A stretch of DNA of 64,000 bases. Source: Planosporangium flavigriseum. Its GTDB lineage: Bacteria > Actinomycetota > Actinomycetes > Mycobacteriales > Micromonosporaceae. The position numbers and the translations under genes were made by a program. The notes under the pieces are model-generated. The model did no database searches, was not told where the DNA came from, and saw only the letters and a list, made by a program, of their open reading frames with translations. The first letter of the stretch is position 1. Every line of letters begins with the position of its first letter. This document shows positions 14,902 to 23,849 of this stretch, one piece after another. The stretch is taken from assembly GCF_011947225.1 (NCBI RefSeq), contig NZ_JAATVW010000013.1, positions 62,001 to 126,000 on the forward strand, read 5' to 3'.

Positions 14902-17202
14902 GTGCGCCGCCCGGGGACGCTCCGAGAGCACTGGATGATCGGGCGCACGCTGCTGTCCAACTACGGCGGCCCGGCGCTGGCCGTCACGCTGCTGGAGCCG
15001 GGCATCGCGCGGATCCGGTTCGCGCCCACCGGCGCGTTCGCGCCCCGCCGCTCCTGGTCCCCCGTAGCGCCGGACGACGCGTTCGACCGGCCGCCGGCCA
15101 CGGTCGCAAGCGGGGACGGCTCCGTTGAGGTCAGCTCAGACCAGTTGACGGTACGGGCGGAGCGGGACGCCGGCCGGGTCACGGTGCTCGACCGCGCCAG
15201 CGGGCAGGTGCTGGTATCGGACGGCGCCGACGGCGGCCCCGCCTGGGACCCCGCGACCGGGGCCGCGACCTGGACGCGACGGATGCCGCCGGAGGTGCAC
15301 TACTTCGGGCTGGGCGAGCGCACCGACCTGCTGGACAAGCGGGGCCGCCGGCACACCTTCTGGAACACCGACCGGTTCGAGGGCACCGGCCCCGGCACCG
15401 ACGAGCTGTACAAGTCCATCCCGTTCTACCTGGCGATGGACGGCGCCGGCCGCTGCCACGGGGTGTACCTCAACAACACCCACCGGACGGTGTTCGACCT
15501 GACCGACGAGCGGGGCGAGCGGCTGGCGATCACCGTCGACGGCGGTGAGCTGGACCAGTACATCCTCGCCGGCCCCCGGCCGGCCGACGTCGTCGCCCGG
15601 TACACCGCCCTGACCGGGCGGATGTCGCTGCCGCCCCGGTGGGCGCTCGGCTACCACCACAGCCGGTTCGGCTACGACAGCGCGGAGCGGTTCCGCCGGG
15701 TCGCGGCGCGCCTGCGCGCCGATCTCATCCCTACCGACGTGCTCTACCTCGACATCGACGTCCTGCACTCCCACCGCGACTTCACCTGGGACCCCGAGCG
15801 CTTTCCGGACCCGGCCGGCCTGATCCGTGCCTTGCGGGAGCAGGGTTTCAAGACGGTGCTGGTCATCGACCCCGGGGTCGCGTACCAGCCGGAGGGCGGC
15901 TACGACGTCTTCACCGAAGGCGAGCAGCGCGGGTACTTCCTGTGCGAGGGCGACCACCTGCTCCTGCGCTACGTCTGGCCCGGGCTGTGCGCCTTCCCCG
16001 ACTTCCTGCGTGACGACGTCCGCGACTGGTGGGCCGGCTGGCACGACGGCCTGATCGCGAGCGGCGTCCGGGGCCTGGAAAACGACATGAACGAGCCGTC
16101 CATGCGCGACCGGCCGATCTGGGATCCGCAGGCTCGGCGGGTCGACCCGCCGCCGGAGACGCCGCACGGCCCGCCGCACGAGCGGGCGACGCACGCCGAG
16201 GTGCACAACATCTACGCCAACGCCGAGAACCTCGCGACGAGCGAAGCGTTGCGCCGCAACCGACCGGGCGAGCGGCCGCTGCTGCTCAGCCGCGCCGGCT
16301 TCGCCGGCCTGCAGCGCCACGCGGCCTCCTGGACCGGCGACAACGCCAGCTTCTGGGAGCACCTGGAGATGTCGGTGCCACAAGTGCTGAACCTCGGCCT
16401 GTGCGGGCTGGCGTTCGTCGGCGCCGACATCGGCGGCTTCTTCGCCGACGCCGGCCCGGAACTGCTCGCCCGCTGGTACCAGCTCGGGGCTTTCTACCCC
16501 CTCGCCCGCGCCAACAACAACAAAGGCTGCGCGGACCAGGAGCCGTGGGTCTGGGGCGAGCGGATCGAGGCGGTGTGCCGGCGCGCGCTCGAACTGCGGT
16601 ACCGGCTGCTGCCGTACCTGTACACGGTCTTCGAAGAGGCGGCGCGGACCGGGTCGCCGGTGCTCCGGCCGCTGCTGTACCACTACGGCGACGACTCCTC
16701 GGCCCGGTTGCGCCACGACCAGGCGCTCGTCGGCGCCGACCTGATGATCGCGCCGGTCCTGCGCCCCGGACGGACAGCCCGGGACGTGTACCTGCCGGAG
16801 GGCCGCTGGTACGACCTGCGTACCGGCGCCGTGGCCGACGGGCCCGCCGACGTGCTGACCGACGCGCCGCTGGACGCCGAGATCCCGGTGTACGCGCGGG
16901 GCGGCGCGATCATCCCGTTCGGGCCCGACCAGGCTTTCGTCGACGAACGCACCCTCGACCCGCTGACGCTCGCGGTGTACCCGGATCGGCACGACCGGGC
17001 CGGCGGCGCGCTGTACGAGGACGACGGGATCAGCGTTGACGGCGCGGCTTCGACTACCCGTTACGAGTACCGCGACGGGACGGTGACCGCGCGGCGCAGC
17101 GGGGGCTACGCGCCGGGAAGGCGCCGGGTCGTCGTGCGGGTACCGGGCCGCCCCGAACGCGTCCGCTACGAGGACTCCGCAAGCTGGGAGTTGGCGATGT
17201 GA
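14902..17202 (+). CDS. Glycoside hydrolase family 31 alpha-glucosidase
   Basis: 766 residues from a GTG preceded by GAGAGG. An N-terminal beta-sandwich (about 1-225) precedes the (beta/alpha)8 barrel. The nucleophile lies in ENDMNEPS (Asp395) and the acid/base in WTGDNASFWEHL (Asp480); both are the GH31 signatures. The product has no signal peptide and is probably cytoplasmic, releasing alpha-linked glucose from oligosaccharide ends. Its TGA overlaps the GTG of the following GH65 gene, so the two enzymes are made together. The exact linkage preference cannot be read from sequence. Confidence 0.93.
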   Translation: MRRPGTLREHWMIGRTLLSNYGGPALAVTLLEPGIARIRFAPTGAFAPRRSWSPVAPDDAFDRPPATVASGDGSVEVSSDQLTVRAERDAGRVTVLDRASGQVLVSDGADGGPAWDPATGAATWTRRMPPEVHYFGLGERTDLLDKRGRRHTFWNTDRFEGTGPGTDELYKSIPFYLAMDGAGRCHGVYLNNTHRTVFDLTDERGERLAITVDGGELDQYILAGPRPADVVARYTALTGRMSLPPRWALGYHHSRFGYDSAERFRRVAARLRADLIPTDVLYLDIDVLHSHRDFTWDPERFPDPAGLIRALREQGFKTVLVIDPGVAYQPEGGYDVFTEGEQRGYFLCEGDHLLLRYVWPGLCAFPDFLRDDVRDWWAGWHDGLIASGVRGLENDMNEPSMRDRPIWDPQARRVDPPPETPHGPPHERATHAEVHNIYANAENLATSEALRRNRPGERPLLLSRAGFAGLQRHAASWTGDNASFWEHLEMSVPQVLNLGLCGLAFVGADIGGFFADAGPELLARWYQLGAFYPLARANNNKGCADQEPWVWGERIEAVCRRALELRYRLLPYLYTVFEEAARTGSPVLRPLLYHYGDDSSARLRHDQALVGADLMIAPVLRPGRTARDVYLPEGRWYDLRTGAVADGPADVLTDAPLDAEIPVYARGGAIIPFGPDQAFVDERTLDPLTLAVYPDRHDRAGGALYEDDGISVDGAASTTRYEYRDGTVTARRSGGYAPGRRRVVVRVPGRPERVRYEDSASWELAM

Positions 17203-19283
17203 GCACCGATGTCATCAGCCCGGACCCGGTTCGCGAGTGGCACCCGCACTACCTGCCCGCGTACATCTCCAACGGTGTGGTGGGGATGCGCGTGGGCAAG
17301 GTGCCCATGGCCAACGGGGTGACCATCCTCAGCGGGTTCGAGGGGCTGGACCCGACCTACGAGGTGGAGGCGTTCGCCCGTGCCCCGTACCCGCTGGGCG
17401 GGGATCTGGGCGTCGACGGGGCCACGCTGTCGGCCAACCCCGAGCGCTGCGTGCTGCACGAGGAGCGCTACGACTTCTCCTGTGGCGAGCTGTCGGCGCG
17501 TTTCGACTTCCGCGGGGAGAACGCGCGCGCGGAGGTGGAGATCCTCGACTTCTGCAGTCGCACCCAGCCGACCCTGGTGTTGCAGGAGATCACGGTACGG
17601 GTCGACCACGACTGCGACCTGACCCTGGCGGCGGTCATCGACACCCGGGGCGTACCCGGCAGCTGGGTCGACCGCGAGGTTGACTCGTCCGGCACCCTGG
17701 CCGCCCAGCCGGTCGACGGAATGCTGCGCTGGAGCAGCTTCGGCGATCTGAGCGCGTGTGGAGCCGCCTACGCCACCGAGCTGACCGGTGCCCGCGACGT
17801 CGACCGGACGTTCGACCGCAGCCGGATCGCGCCGTTGAGCACCACCTACTCGTTCCGGGCCGAGCCCGGCCGCCGCTACCGGATGCGGCGGATCGTCAGC
17901 CTGCTGCCCCAGGCGCTGCACGACGAGCCGCACGTCCACGCGGTCCGGATGCTGCAGGCGGGGCGGATGCGTGGCTTCGACGACCTGCGCGCGGACAACC
18001 GCGCGGCCTGGCGAGAGCTCTGGAAGGGTCGCGTGGTGCTGCTCGGCGCGCCGACGCGCTGGCAGGCCCTCGCCGACGCGGCGTACTTCTACCTGCACAC
18101 CTCGGCCCACCCCTCCTCCCCTAGCAGCACCTCGCTGTTCGGGCTGGCCTTCTGGCCGAACTACCACTACTACCGCGGCCACATCATGTGGGACATCGAC
18201 ACCTTCGCGATGCCCACGCTGACCCTCACGAACCCCGACGCCGCGCGCGCCCTCCTGGACTTCCGGCGTACCCGGATGGGGGGCGCCCGCGCCAACGCCG
18301 CGGCCACCGGCCGGCTGGGGCTGCAGTACCCGTGGGAGAGCAGCCTGCGCTACGGCCAGGAGGCGACCCCGGTCGATGCCTCGACAGCCGCCGTCGAGCA
18401 GCACGTCAGCCTGGACGTGGCCATCGCCTTCGCCCGGTACGTCCACGCGACCGGCGACCGCGAGTTCGCCACCGACGAGGCGTGGCCGGTCATGTCCGGG
18501 GTGGCGGAGTGGCTGAACAGCCGGGTCGAGCGCACGGCGCGCGGCTACGAGATCCGGCGCGTCATCGGCATCGCGGAGACGGAGACGCCGGTGGACAACA
18601 ACGCCTTCGTCAACATGGCCGCGGTCGTCACCCTCCGGGAAGCAGCGACGCTCGGCCGCGTCCTCGGGCGGGGCTTCCCGGACGACTGGGAGCGGATGGC
18701 CGCCGAGATCGTGATCCCGGTCGACCGGGATCGGGGCATCATCCTCAATCACGACGGTTACGACCCCGGCGAGAAGATGGGCGTGACACCGGAGGCGCCG
18801 GCCGGCCTCTTCCCGCTGGGGTACGACACCGATGCCGGGACCGAGCGGCGCACGTTCGAGCACTACCTGCGGTTCGCCCACGAGTACGTCGGCGCGCCCA
18901 TGCTGTCGTCGCTACTCGGCGTGTACGCCGCGCGGGTCGGCGACCGGGACGCCGCGCTGGATCTGTTCGAGCGCGGTTACGCCGACTTCGTCGTGGAGCC
19001 GTTCCGGATCACCACGGAGTGGAGCCCGACGGTGTACCCGGACCAGCCGGTCGCCGGACCCTTCACCGCCAACCTGGGCGGGTTCCTCACGGGCTGCCTG
19101 TACGGCCTGACCGGCCTGCGCCTGGGCCCCGGCCCGCCTGAGCTGTGGTGCGGGCGGCCGGTCACGATGCCGCGCGGGTGGGACGGGGTGCACGTCGACG
19201 CCGTCCGCGTCCGGCGCAGAGCGGCGAGCCTGACCGGCGTCCACGGCGACGACCGAGCGCGCATCATATTTAAGGAGTTATAA
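17199..19283 (+). CDS. Glycoside hydrolase family 65 protein
   Basis: 694 residues; the GTG start overlaps the GH31 stop by 4 bp. An N-terminal beta-sandwich (about 1-250, NGVVGMRVGKVPMANG) leads into the (alpha/alpha)6 barrel with GHIMWDIDTFAMPTLTLTNP. The catalytic-acid region is IGIAETETPVDNNAFVN, equivalent to GPDEYH-VDNNAYTN of kojibiose and trehalose phosphorylases. The GPDEY form is not present and the phosphate-binding loop is not obvious. The protein resembles the hydrolase-like branch (acid trehalase / ATHL1 type) more than the phosphorylases. It acts on alpha-glucosides in partnership with the GH31 enzyme; whether it hydrolyses or phosphorolyses is open. Confidence 0.87.
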   Translation: MSTDVISPDPVREWHPHYLPAYISNGVVGMRVGKVPMANGVTILSGFEGLDPTYEVEAFARAPYPLGGDLGVDGATLSANPERCVLHEERYDFSCGELSARFDFRGENARAEVEILDFCSRTQPTLVLQEITVRVDHDCDLTLAAVIDTRGVPGSWVDREVDSSGTLAAQPVDGMLRWSSFGDLSACGAAYATELTGARDVDRTFDRSRIAPLSTTYSFRAEPGRRYRMRRIVSLLPQALHDEPHVHAVRMLQAGRMRGFDDLRADNRAAWRELWKGRVVLLGAPTRWQALADAAYFYLHTSAHPSSPSSTSLFGLAFWPNYHYYRGHIMWDIDTFAMPTLTLTNPDAARALLDFRRTRMGGARANAAATGRLGLQYPWESSLRYGQEATPVDASTAAVEQHVSLDVAIAFARYVHATGDREFATDEAWPVMSGVAEWLNSRVERTARGYEIRRVIGIAETETPVDNNAFVNMAAVVTLREAATLGRVLGRGFPDDWERMAAEIVIPVDRDRGIILNHDGYDPGEKMGVTPEAPAGLFPLGYDTDAGTERRTFEHYLRFAHEYVGAPMLSSLLGVYAARVGDRDAALDLFERGYADFVVEPFRITTEWSPTVYPDQPVAGPFTANLGGFLTGCLYGLTGLRLGPGPPELWCGRPVTMPRGWDGVHVDAVRVRRRAASLTGVHGDDRARIIFKEL

Positions 19284-19305
19284 CGGTTTAGCCGCTTTTA
19301 TCGCA

Positions 19306-19339
19306 ATCGCGATGCGCCGCCGGTTCGGCGCATCGCGAT
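19306..19339 (+). terminator. 14-bp hairpin after GH65 gene
   Basis: ATCGCGATGCGCCG (19306-19319) and CGGCGCATCGCGAT (19326-19339) form a perfect 14-bp stem with a 6-nt loop, 22 nt after the GH65 stop. No long U-run follows. It separates the GH31-GH65 pair from the trehalose operon. Confidence 0.75.
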
Positions 19340-19474
19340 ATAGTCCTATTGGCCAGTCGCCACTCCCCCTTACGGACGACCACCATCGCGATTACGACTG
19401 GCCCCGCCCGGGCAAACGGAGGGTCAGTTCGGGTGATCCAGCCCGACGCAGACGGCACAGAGCAGGAGCGACAC

Positions 19475-21592
19475 ATGCAGCTATGGCCGGGGCGCCGCTA
19501 CCCGCTCGGCGCCAGCTACGACGGCGCGGGCACCAACTTCGCGCTCTTCTCCGAGGTCGCCGAGCGCGTCGAACTGTGCCTGTTCGACGCCGATGACAAC
19601 GAGACCCGCGTGGAGTTGACCGAGGTCGACGGCTTCGTCTGGCACGGCTACCTGCCCGGCATCGAGCCCGGACAGCGCTACGGCTACCGGGTGCACGGCC
19701 CGTACGACCCGACCCGCGGCCTGCGCTGCAACCCCAACAAGCTCCTAATCGACCCGTACGCGAAGGCGATCGGCGGCGACGTGGCGTGGGATCCGGCCGT
19801 CTACCCGTACGAGTTCGGCGACCCGGACCGCGTGTCAGAGGCCGACTCCGCCCCGTTCATCCCGAAGGCCGTCGTGGTCAACCCGTACTTCGACTGGGGC
19901 AACGACCGGCCGCCGCGGATCCCGTACCACGAGACGGTGTTCTACGAGGCGCACGTGAAGGGGCTGACCGGGCAGCACCCGGACATCCCCAAGGACCTGC
20001 GCGGCACCTATGCCGGCATCGCGCACCCCGCGATGATCGAGCACCTCCAGCGGCTGGGCATCACGGCGATCGAACTGATGCCGGTGCACCAGTTCGTCAA
20101 CGACCACCACCTCGCCGACAAGGACCTGTCCAACTACTGGGGCTACAACACGATCGGGTACTTCGCGCCGCACTACGCGTACTCGTCCATGGGCCGCGCC
20201 GGCCAGCAGGTGCAGGAGTTCCGGGCCATGGTCAAGGCCCTGCACGAGGCCGGCATCGAGGTCATCCTCGACGTCGTCTACAACCACACCGCCGAGGGCA
20301 ACCACCTCGGCCCGATGCTGAGCTTCCGCGGCATCGACAACGCCTCGTACTACCGCCTCGTCGACGACGACCCGCAGTACTACATGGACTACACCGGCTG
20401 CGGCAACAGCCTCAACGTCCGCAGCCCGCACACCCTGCAGCTCATCATGGACTCGCTGCGGTACTGGGTGCAGGAGATGCACGTCGACGGCTTCCGCTTC
20501 GACCTCGCGGCCACGCTGGCCCGCGAGTTCTACGAGGTCGACCGGCTGTCGACGTTCTTCGAGGTGGTGCAGCAGGATCCGATCGTCGGCAACGTCAAGC
20601 TGATCGCCGAGCCGTGGGACGTCGGCCCCGGCGGCTACCAGGTCGGCAACTTCCCACCACTGTGGACGGAGTGGAACGGCAAGTTCCGCGACACCGTACG
20701 CGACTTCTGGCGCGGCGAGCCGGCGACGCTCGGCGAGTTCGCCAGCCGGATCTCCGGCTCCGCCGACCTGTACGCCGACGACGGGCGGCGACCGCTAGCC
20801 AGCGTCAACTTCGTCACCGTGCACGACGGGTTCACCCTGGCCGACCTGGTCTCGTACAACGAGAAGCACAACGAGGCGAACGGCGAGGACAACCGCGACG
20901 GCGAGAGCCACAACCGCTCGTGGAACTGCGGCGTCGAAGGGCCGACCGAGGACAAAGAGATCCTCGAACTGCGGGCGCGGCAGCGGCGCAACCTGCTCGC
21001 CACGGTCCTGCTGTCGCAGGGCGTACCGCTGATCGGCCACGGCGACGAGCTCGGGCGCACGCAGCAGGGCAACAACAACGTGTACTGCCAGGACAACAAG
21101 CTGAGCTGGGTGGACTGGGCCAACACCGACGAGCAGCTGCTGAAGTTCGCCCGCACGCTGATCGAGTTCCGGTCCAAGCACCCGGTGTTCCGGCGGCGCC
21201 GCTTCTTCACCGGCCGGCCGGTACGCCGGGTCAGCGGCACCCCGGTCCGGGACATGGAGTGGTTCACCCCCGACGGCCGGGAGATGACCGAGGAGGACTG
21301 GGACTTCGACCTCGGGCGCGCGGTGATGCTGTTCCTCAACGGCGAGGGGATCCGGGAGACCGGCCCCCGCGGCGAGCGGTTGGTCGACGACTCGTTCGTC
21401 CTGTGCTTCAACGCCCACCACGACTGGCTGGAGTTCGTGCTGCCACCGTCCGAGTTCGGGCAGAAGTGGGAGCTGGTCATCGACACCGGCGAGTTCCCGA
21501 GCGCCGGCGTCAAGAACGGCCGGGTGGTCGAGGCGAGCGGCAAGCTCTTCGTACGCGACCGCTCGTTCTGCGTGCTGAAGCGGACGGTCTGA
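19475..21592 (+). CDS. glgX: Glycogen debranching enzyme GlgX/TreX
   Basis: 705 residues from the ATG at 19475, chosen for the AGGAG upstream and because the product then starts with the family's MQLWPGRRYPLGASYDG. An N-terminal CBM48-like domain (about 1-150) precedes a GH13_11 barrel. The triad is Asp343 (DGFRFDLAA), Glu379 (LIAEPWDVG) and Asp451 (VTVHDGFT). It hydrolyses alpha-1,6 branch points of glycogen. Its stop codon overlaps the treY start by one base (TGATG). In this position it supplies linear maltodextrin to TreY and TreZ, so treX is an equally apt name. Confidence 0.96.
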   Translation: MQLWPGRRYPLGASYDGAGTNFALFSEVAERVELCLFDADDNETRVELTEVDGFVWHGYLPGIEPGQRYGYRVHGPYDPTRGLRCNPNKLLIDPYAKAIGGDVAWDPAVYPYEFGDPDRVSEADSAPFIPKAVVVNPYFDWGNDRPPRIPYHETVFYEAHVKGLTGQHPDIPKDLRGTYAGIAHPAMIEHLQRLGITAIELMPVHQFVNDHHLADKDLSNYWGYNTIGYFAPHYAYSSMGRAGQQVQEFRAMVKALHEAGIEVILDVVYNHTAEGNHLGPMLSFRGIDNASYYRLVDDDPQYYMDYTGCGNSLNVRSPHTLQLIMDSLRYWVQEMHVDGFRFDLAATLAREFYEVDRLSTFFEVVQQDPIVGNVKLIAEPWDVGPGGYQVGNFPPLWTEWNGKFRDTVRDFWRGEPATLGEFASRISGSADLYADDGRRPLASVNFVTVHDGFTLADLVSYNEKHNEANGEDNRDGESHNRSWNCGVEGPTEDKEILELRARQRRNLLATVLLSQGVPLIGHGDELGRTQQGNNNVYCQDNKLSWVDWANTDEQLLKFARTLIEFRSKHPVFRRRRFFTGRPVRRVSGTPVRDMEWFTPDGREMTEEDWDFDLGRAVMLFLNGEGIRETGPRGERLVDDSFVLCFNAHHDWLEFVLPPSEFGQKWELVIDTGEFPSAGVKNGRVVEASGKLFVRDRSFCVLKRTV

Positions 21593-23838
21593 TGAAACCC
21601 GTATCGACCTACCGGGTGCAGGTGCGGCCGGGCTTCGACCTGGCCGCCACCGCCGGGCTCGCCGACTACCTCGCCGCGCTCGGGGTCAGCCACCTGTACA
21701 CCGCTCCCCTGCTCGCCGCGACCCCCGGCTCGGAGCACGGGTACGACGTCGTGGACCCCTCCCGGGTGAACCCGCAGCTCGGCGGCGAGGAGGGGCGGCG
21801 CCGGCTGGTGTCCGCGCTGCGCGCGGCCGGACTCGGCCTCGTCGTGGACATCGTGCCCAACCACGTCGGAGTGGCGGTCCCGGCCGCCAGCCCCGCGTGG
21901 TGGGACGTGCTGCGGCACGGGCGGGAATCGCGATACGCCGGCTGGTTCGACATCGACTGGACGCGCCCGCGGATCCTTCTGCCGGTGCTGGGCGACGGGC
22001 CCGACGAGATCGAGAAGCTCAAGGTCGTAGGCGACGAGCTGCACTACTACGACCACCGCTTCCCTCTTCAACCCGGCACGGAGTCGGGCAGCCCGCAGGA
22101 GGTGCACGACCGCCAGCACTACGAGCTGGTGTCGTGGCGGCGGGGCAACTCTGAGATCAACTACCGGCGGTTCTTCGCCATCCCGGAGCTGGCCGGCCTC
22201 CGGGTCGAAGACCCGGCCGTCTTCGAGGCGACCCACCGGGAGTTGCTGCGCTGGCACGCGGCCGGCGAGCTGGACGGCATCCGCGTCGACCACCCGGACG
22301 GACTGCGCGACCCGGCCGCGTACCTGCGTCGCCTGGCCGAGGCCGCGCCCGGCGCCTGGCTGGTCGTGGAGAAGATCCTCGAGGTCGGCGAGGAGCTGCC
22401 GGACTGGCCGGTCGCCGGCACGACCGGCTACGACGCGCTGCGCGAGGTCTCCGGCCTGTTCGTCGACCCGTCGGCCGAAGCGGCGTTCCCCGCTTCCGAT
22501 TGGGCGGCGCAGGTCCACCAGGGCAAGCGCGCGGCGGCCACGAAGCTGCTCGCCGCGGAGCTGAAGCGGCTCGCCCGGATGGCCCCCGACGTGCCCGACG
22601 CCGAAGACGCGCTCGCCGAGATCGCCGCGAACTTCCCGGTGTACCGCTCGTACCTGCCGGTCGGCGCGGAGCACCTGCAGCAGGCCCGCACCGCGGCCGA
22701 GCGCAACCGTCCCGACCTGGCCGGGGCGCTCGAGGCGCTGGGGCCCCGCCTTTCCCACCCCGACGACGAACTGGCCGTCCGCTTCCAGCAGTACACCGGC
22801 GCGGTCATGGCCAAGGGCGTGGAGGACACGGCGTTCTACCGGTACAGCCGGTTCACCGCCCTCAACGAGGTCGGCGGCGACCCGGGCCACTTCGGCGTGC
22901 CTCCGGCCGAGTTCCACGAGGCGACGCAGGCCCGGCAGGCCCGTTGGCCGTCCGGGATGACCACACTGTCCACACACGACACAAAGCGGTCGGAGGACGT
23001 ACGCGCGCGGCTGGCCGTGCTCTCCGAACTCCCCGACGAGTGGGCCACCGCCGTTCATCGGTGGATGGCCCGCGCTCCCCTTCCCGACGCCGCCTTCGCG
23101 CACCTGCTGTGGCAGGCGGTGGTCGGCGCCTGGCCGATCGAGCGGGAACGCCTGCACGCGTACGCGGAGAAGGCCGCGCGCGAGGCGTCGACGTCGACGT
23201 CCTGGGCGGACCCGGACGCCGAGTTCGAGCGGGCCATGCACGCGGTCGTGGACGCCGTCTACGACGACCCGGCGCTGAACGCGGAGATCTCCGCGTTCGT
23301 CGACTCGATCACCGCGGCCGGCTGGTCCAACTCGCTCGGCCAGAAGCTCGTGCAGCTGACCATGCCCGGCGTCCCGGACGTGTACCAGGGCACCGAGCTC
23401 TGGGACTTCTCCCTGGTCGACCCGGACAACCGGCGGCCGGTCGACTTCGCCGCCCGCCGCGACCTGCTCACCCGCCTCGACGGCGGATGGCAGCCGGACG
23501 TGGACGCGAGCGGCGCCGCGAAGCTGCTGGTGACCAGCCGGGCCCTGCGGCTGCGGCGCGATCATCCCGAGCTGTTCACCGGGTACCGGCCGGTGGTTGC
23601 CGAGGGTCCGGCCGCTTCGCATGTCGTGGCGTTTGACCGCGGCGGGGCGATCACCGTGGCGACCCGACTGCCGCATGCCCTGCACCGGCGCGGCGGCTGG
23701 GGCGAGACCCGGCTGCCACTGCCGGGTGAGCTGACCGACGTCCTCACCGGCCGGCGCTTCCCCGGCGGGGCCGTGCCGCTCGCCGCTCTGCTGGACCGAT
23801 ACCCCGTCGCGCTGCTGGCCCCGGTCGCGCTGTCCTGA
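21592..23838 (+). CDS. treY: Malto-oligosyltrehalose synthase
   Basis: 748 residues. It opens with STYRVQVRPGFDLAATAGLADYLAALGVSHLYTAPLL, the GH13_26 start. The catalytic Asp is in GIRVDHPDGLRDP, the Glu in WLVVEKILE and the third Asp in LSTHDTKRSEDVRARL. A long helical insertion between about 290 and 400 is usual in TreY. The enzyme turns the reducing-end alpha-1,4 bond of maltodextrin into an alpha,alpha-1,1 bond. It is translationally coupled to glgX and followed by treZ after 11 bp. Confidence 0.96.
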   Translation: MKPVSTYRVQVRPGFDLAATAGLADYLAALGVSHLYTAPLLAATPGSEHGYDVVDPSRVNPQLGGEEGRRRLVSALRAAGLGLVVDIVPNHVGVAVPAASPAWWDVLRHGRESRYAGWFDIDWTRPRILLPVLGDGPDEIEKLKVVGDELHYYDHRFPLQPGTESGSPQEVHDRQHYELVSWRRGNSEINYRRFFAIPELAGLRVEDPAVFEATHRELLRWHAAGELDGIRVDHPDGLRDPAAYLRRLAEAAPGAWLVVEKILEVGEELPDWPVAGTTGYDALREVSGLFVDPSAEAAFPASDWAAQVHQGKRAAATKLLAAELKRLARMAPDVPDAEDALAEIAANFPVYRSYLPVGAEHLQQARTAAERNRPDLAGALEALGPRLSHPDDELAVRFQQYTGAVMAKGVEDTAFYRYSRFTALNEVGGDPGHFGVPPAEFHEATQARQARWPSGMTTLSTHDTKRSEDVRARLAVLSELPDEWATAVHRWMARAPLPDAAFAHLLWQAVVGAWPIERERLHAYAEKAAREASTSTSWADPDAEFERAMHAVVDAVYDDPALNAEISAFVDSITAAGWSNSLGQKLVQLTMPGVPDVYQGTELWDFSLVDPDNRRPVDFAARRDLLTRLDGGWQPDVDASGAAKLLVTSRALRLRRDHPELFTGYRPVVAEGPAASHVVAFDRGGAITVATRLPHALHRRGGWGETRLPLPGELTDVLTGRRFPGGAVPLAALLDRYPVALLAPVALS

Positions 23839-23849
23839 GGAGCACCACG

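Noticed and set aside
15136-16992. 618-codon frame antisense to GH31
   Set aside because: No recognisable motif and a typical shadow composition; the plus strand carries the GH31 signatures.
20635-23685. 1,016-codon frame antisense to glgX/treY
   Set aside because: Stops are absent only because of high GC; composition is Arg/Gly/Val-rich with no domain.
19786-23838. 1,350-codon open frame across glgX and treY
   Set aside because: The first 600 codons are an off-frame reading of glgX that happens to lack stops and runs into treY. treY has its own start at 21592, and the glgX frame has all catalytic motifs.
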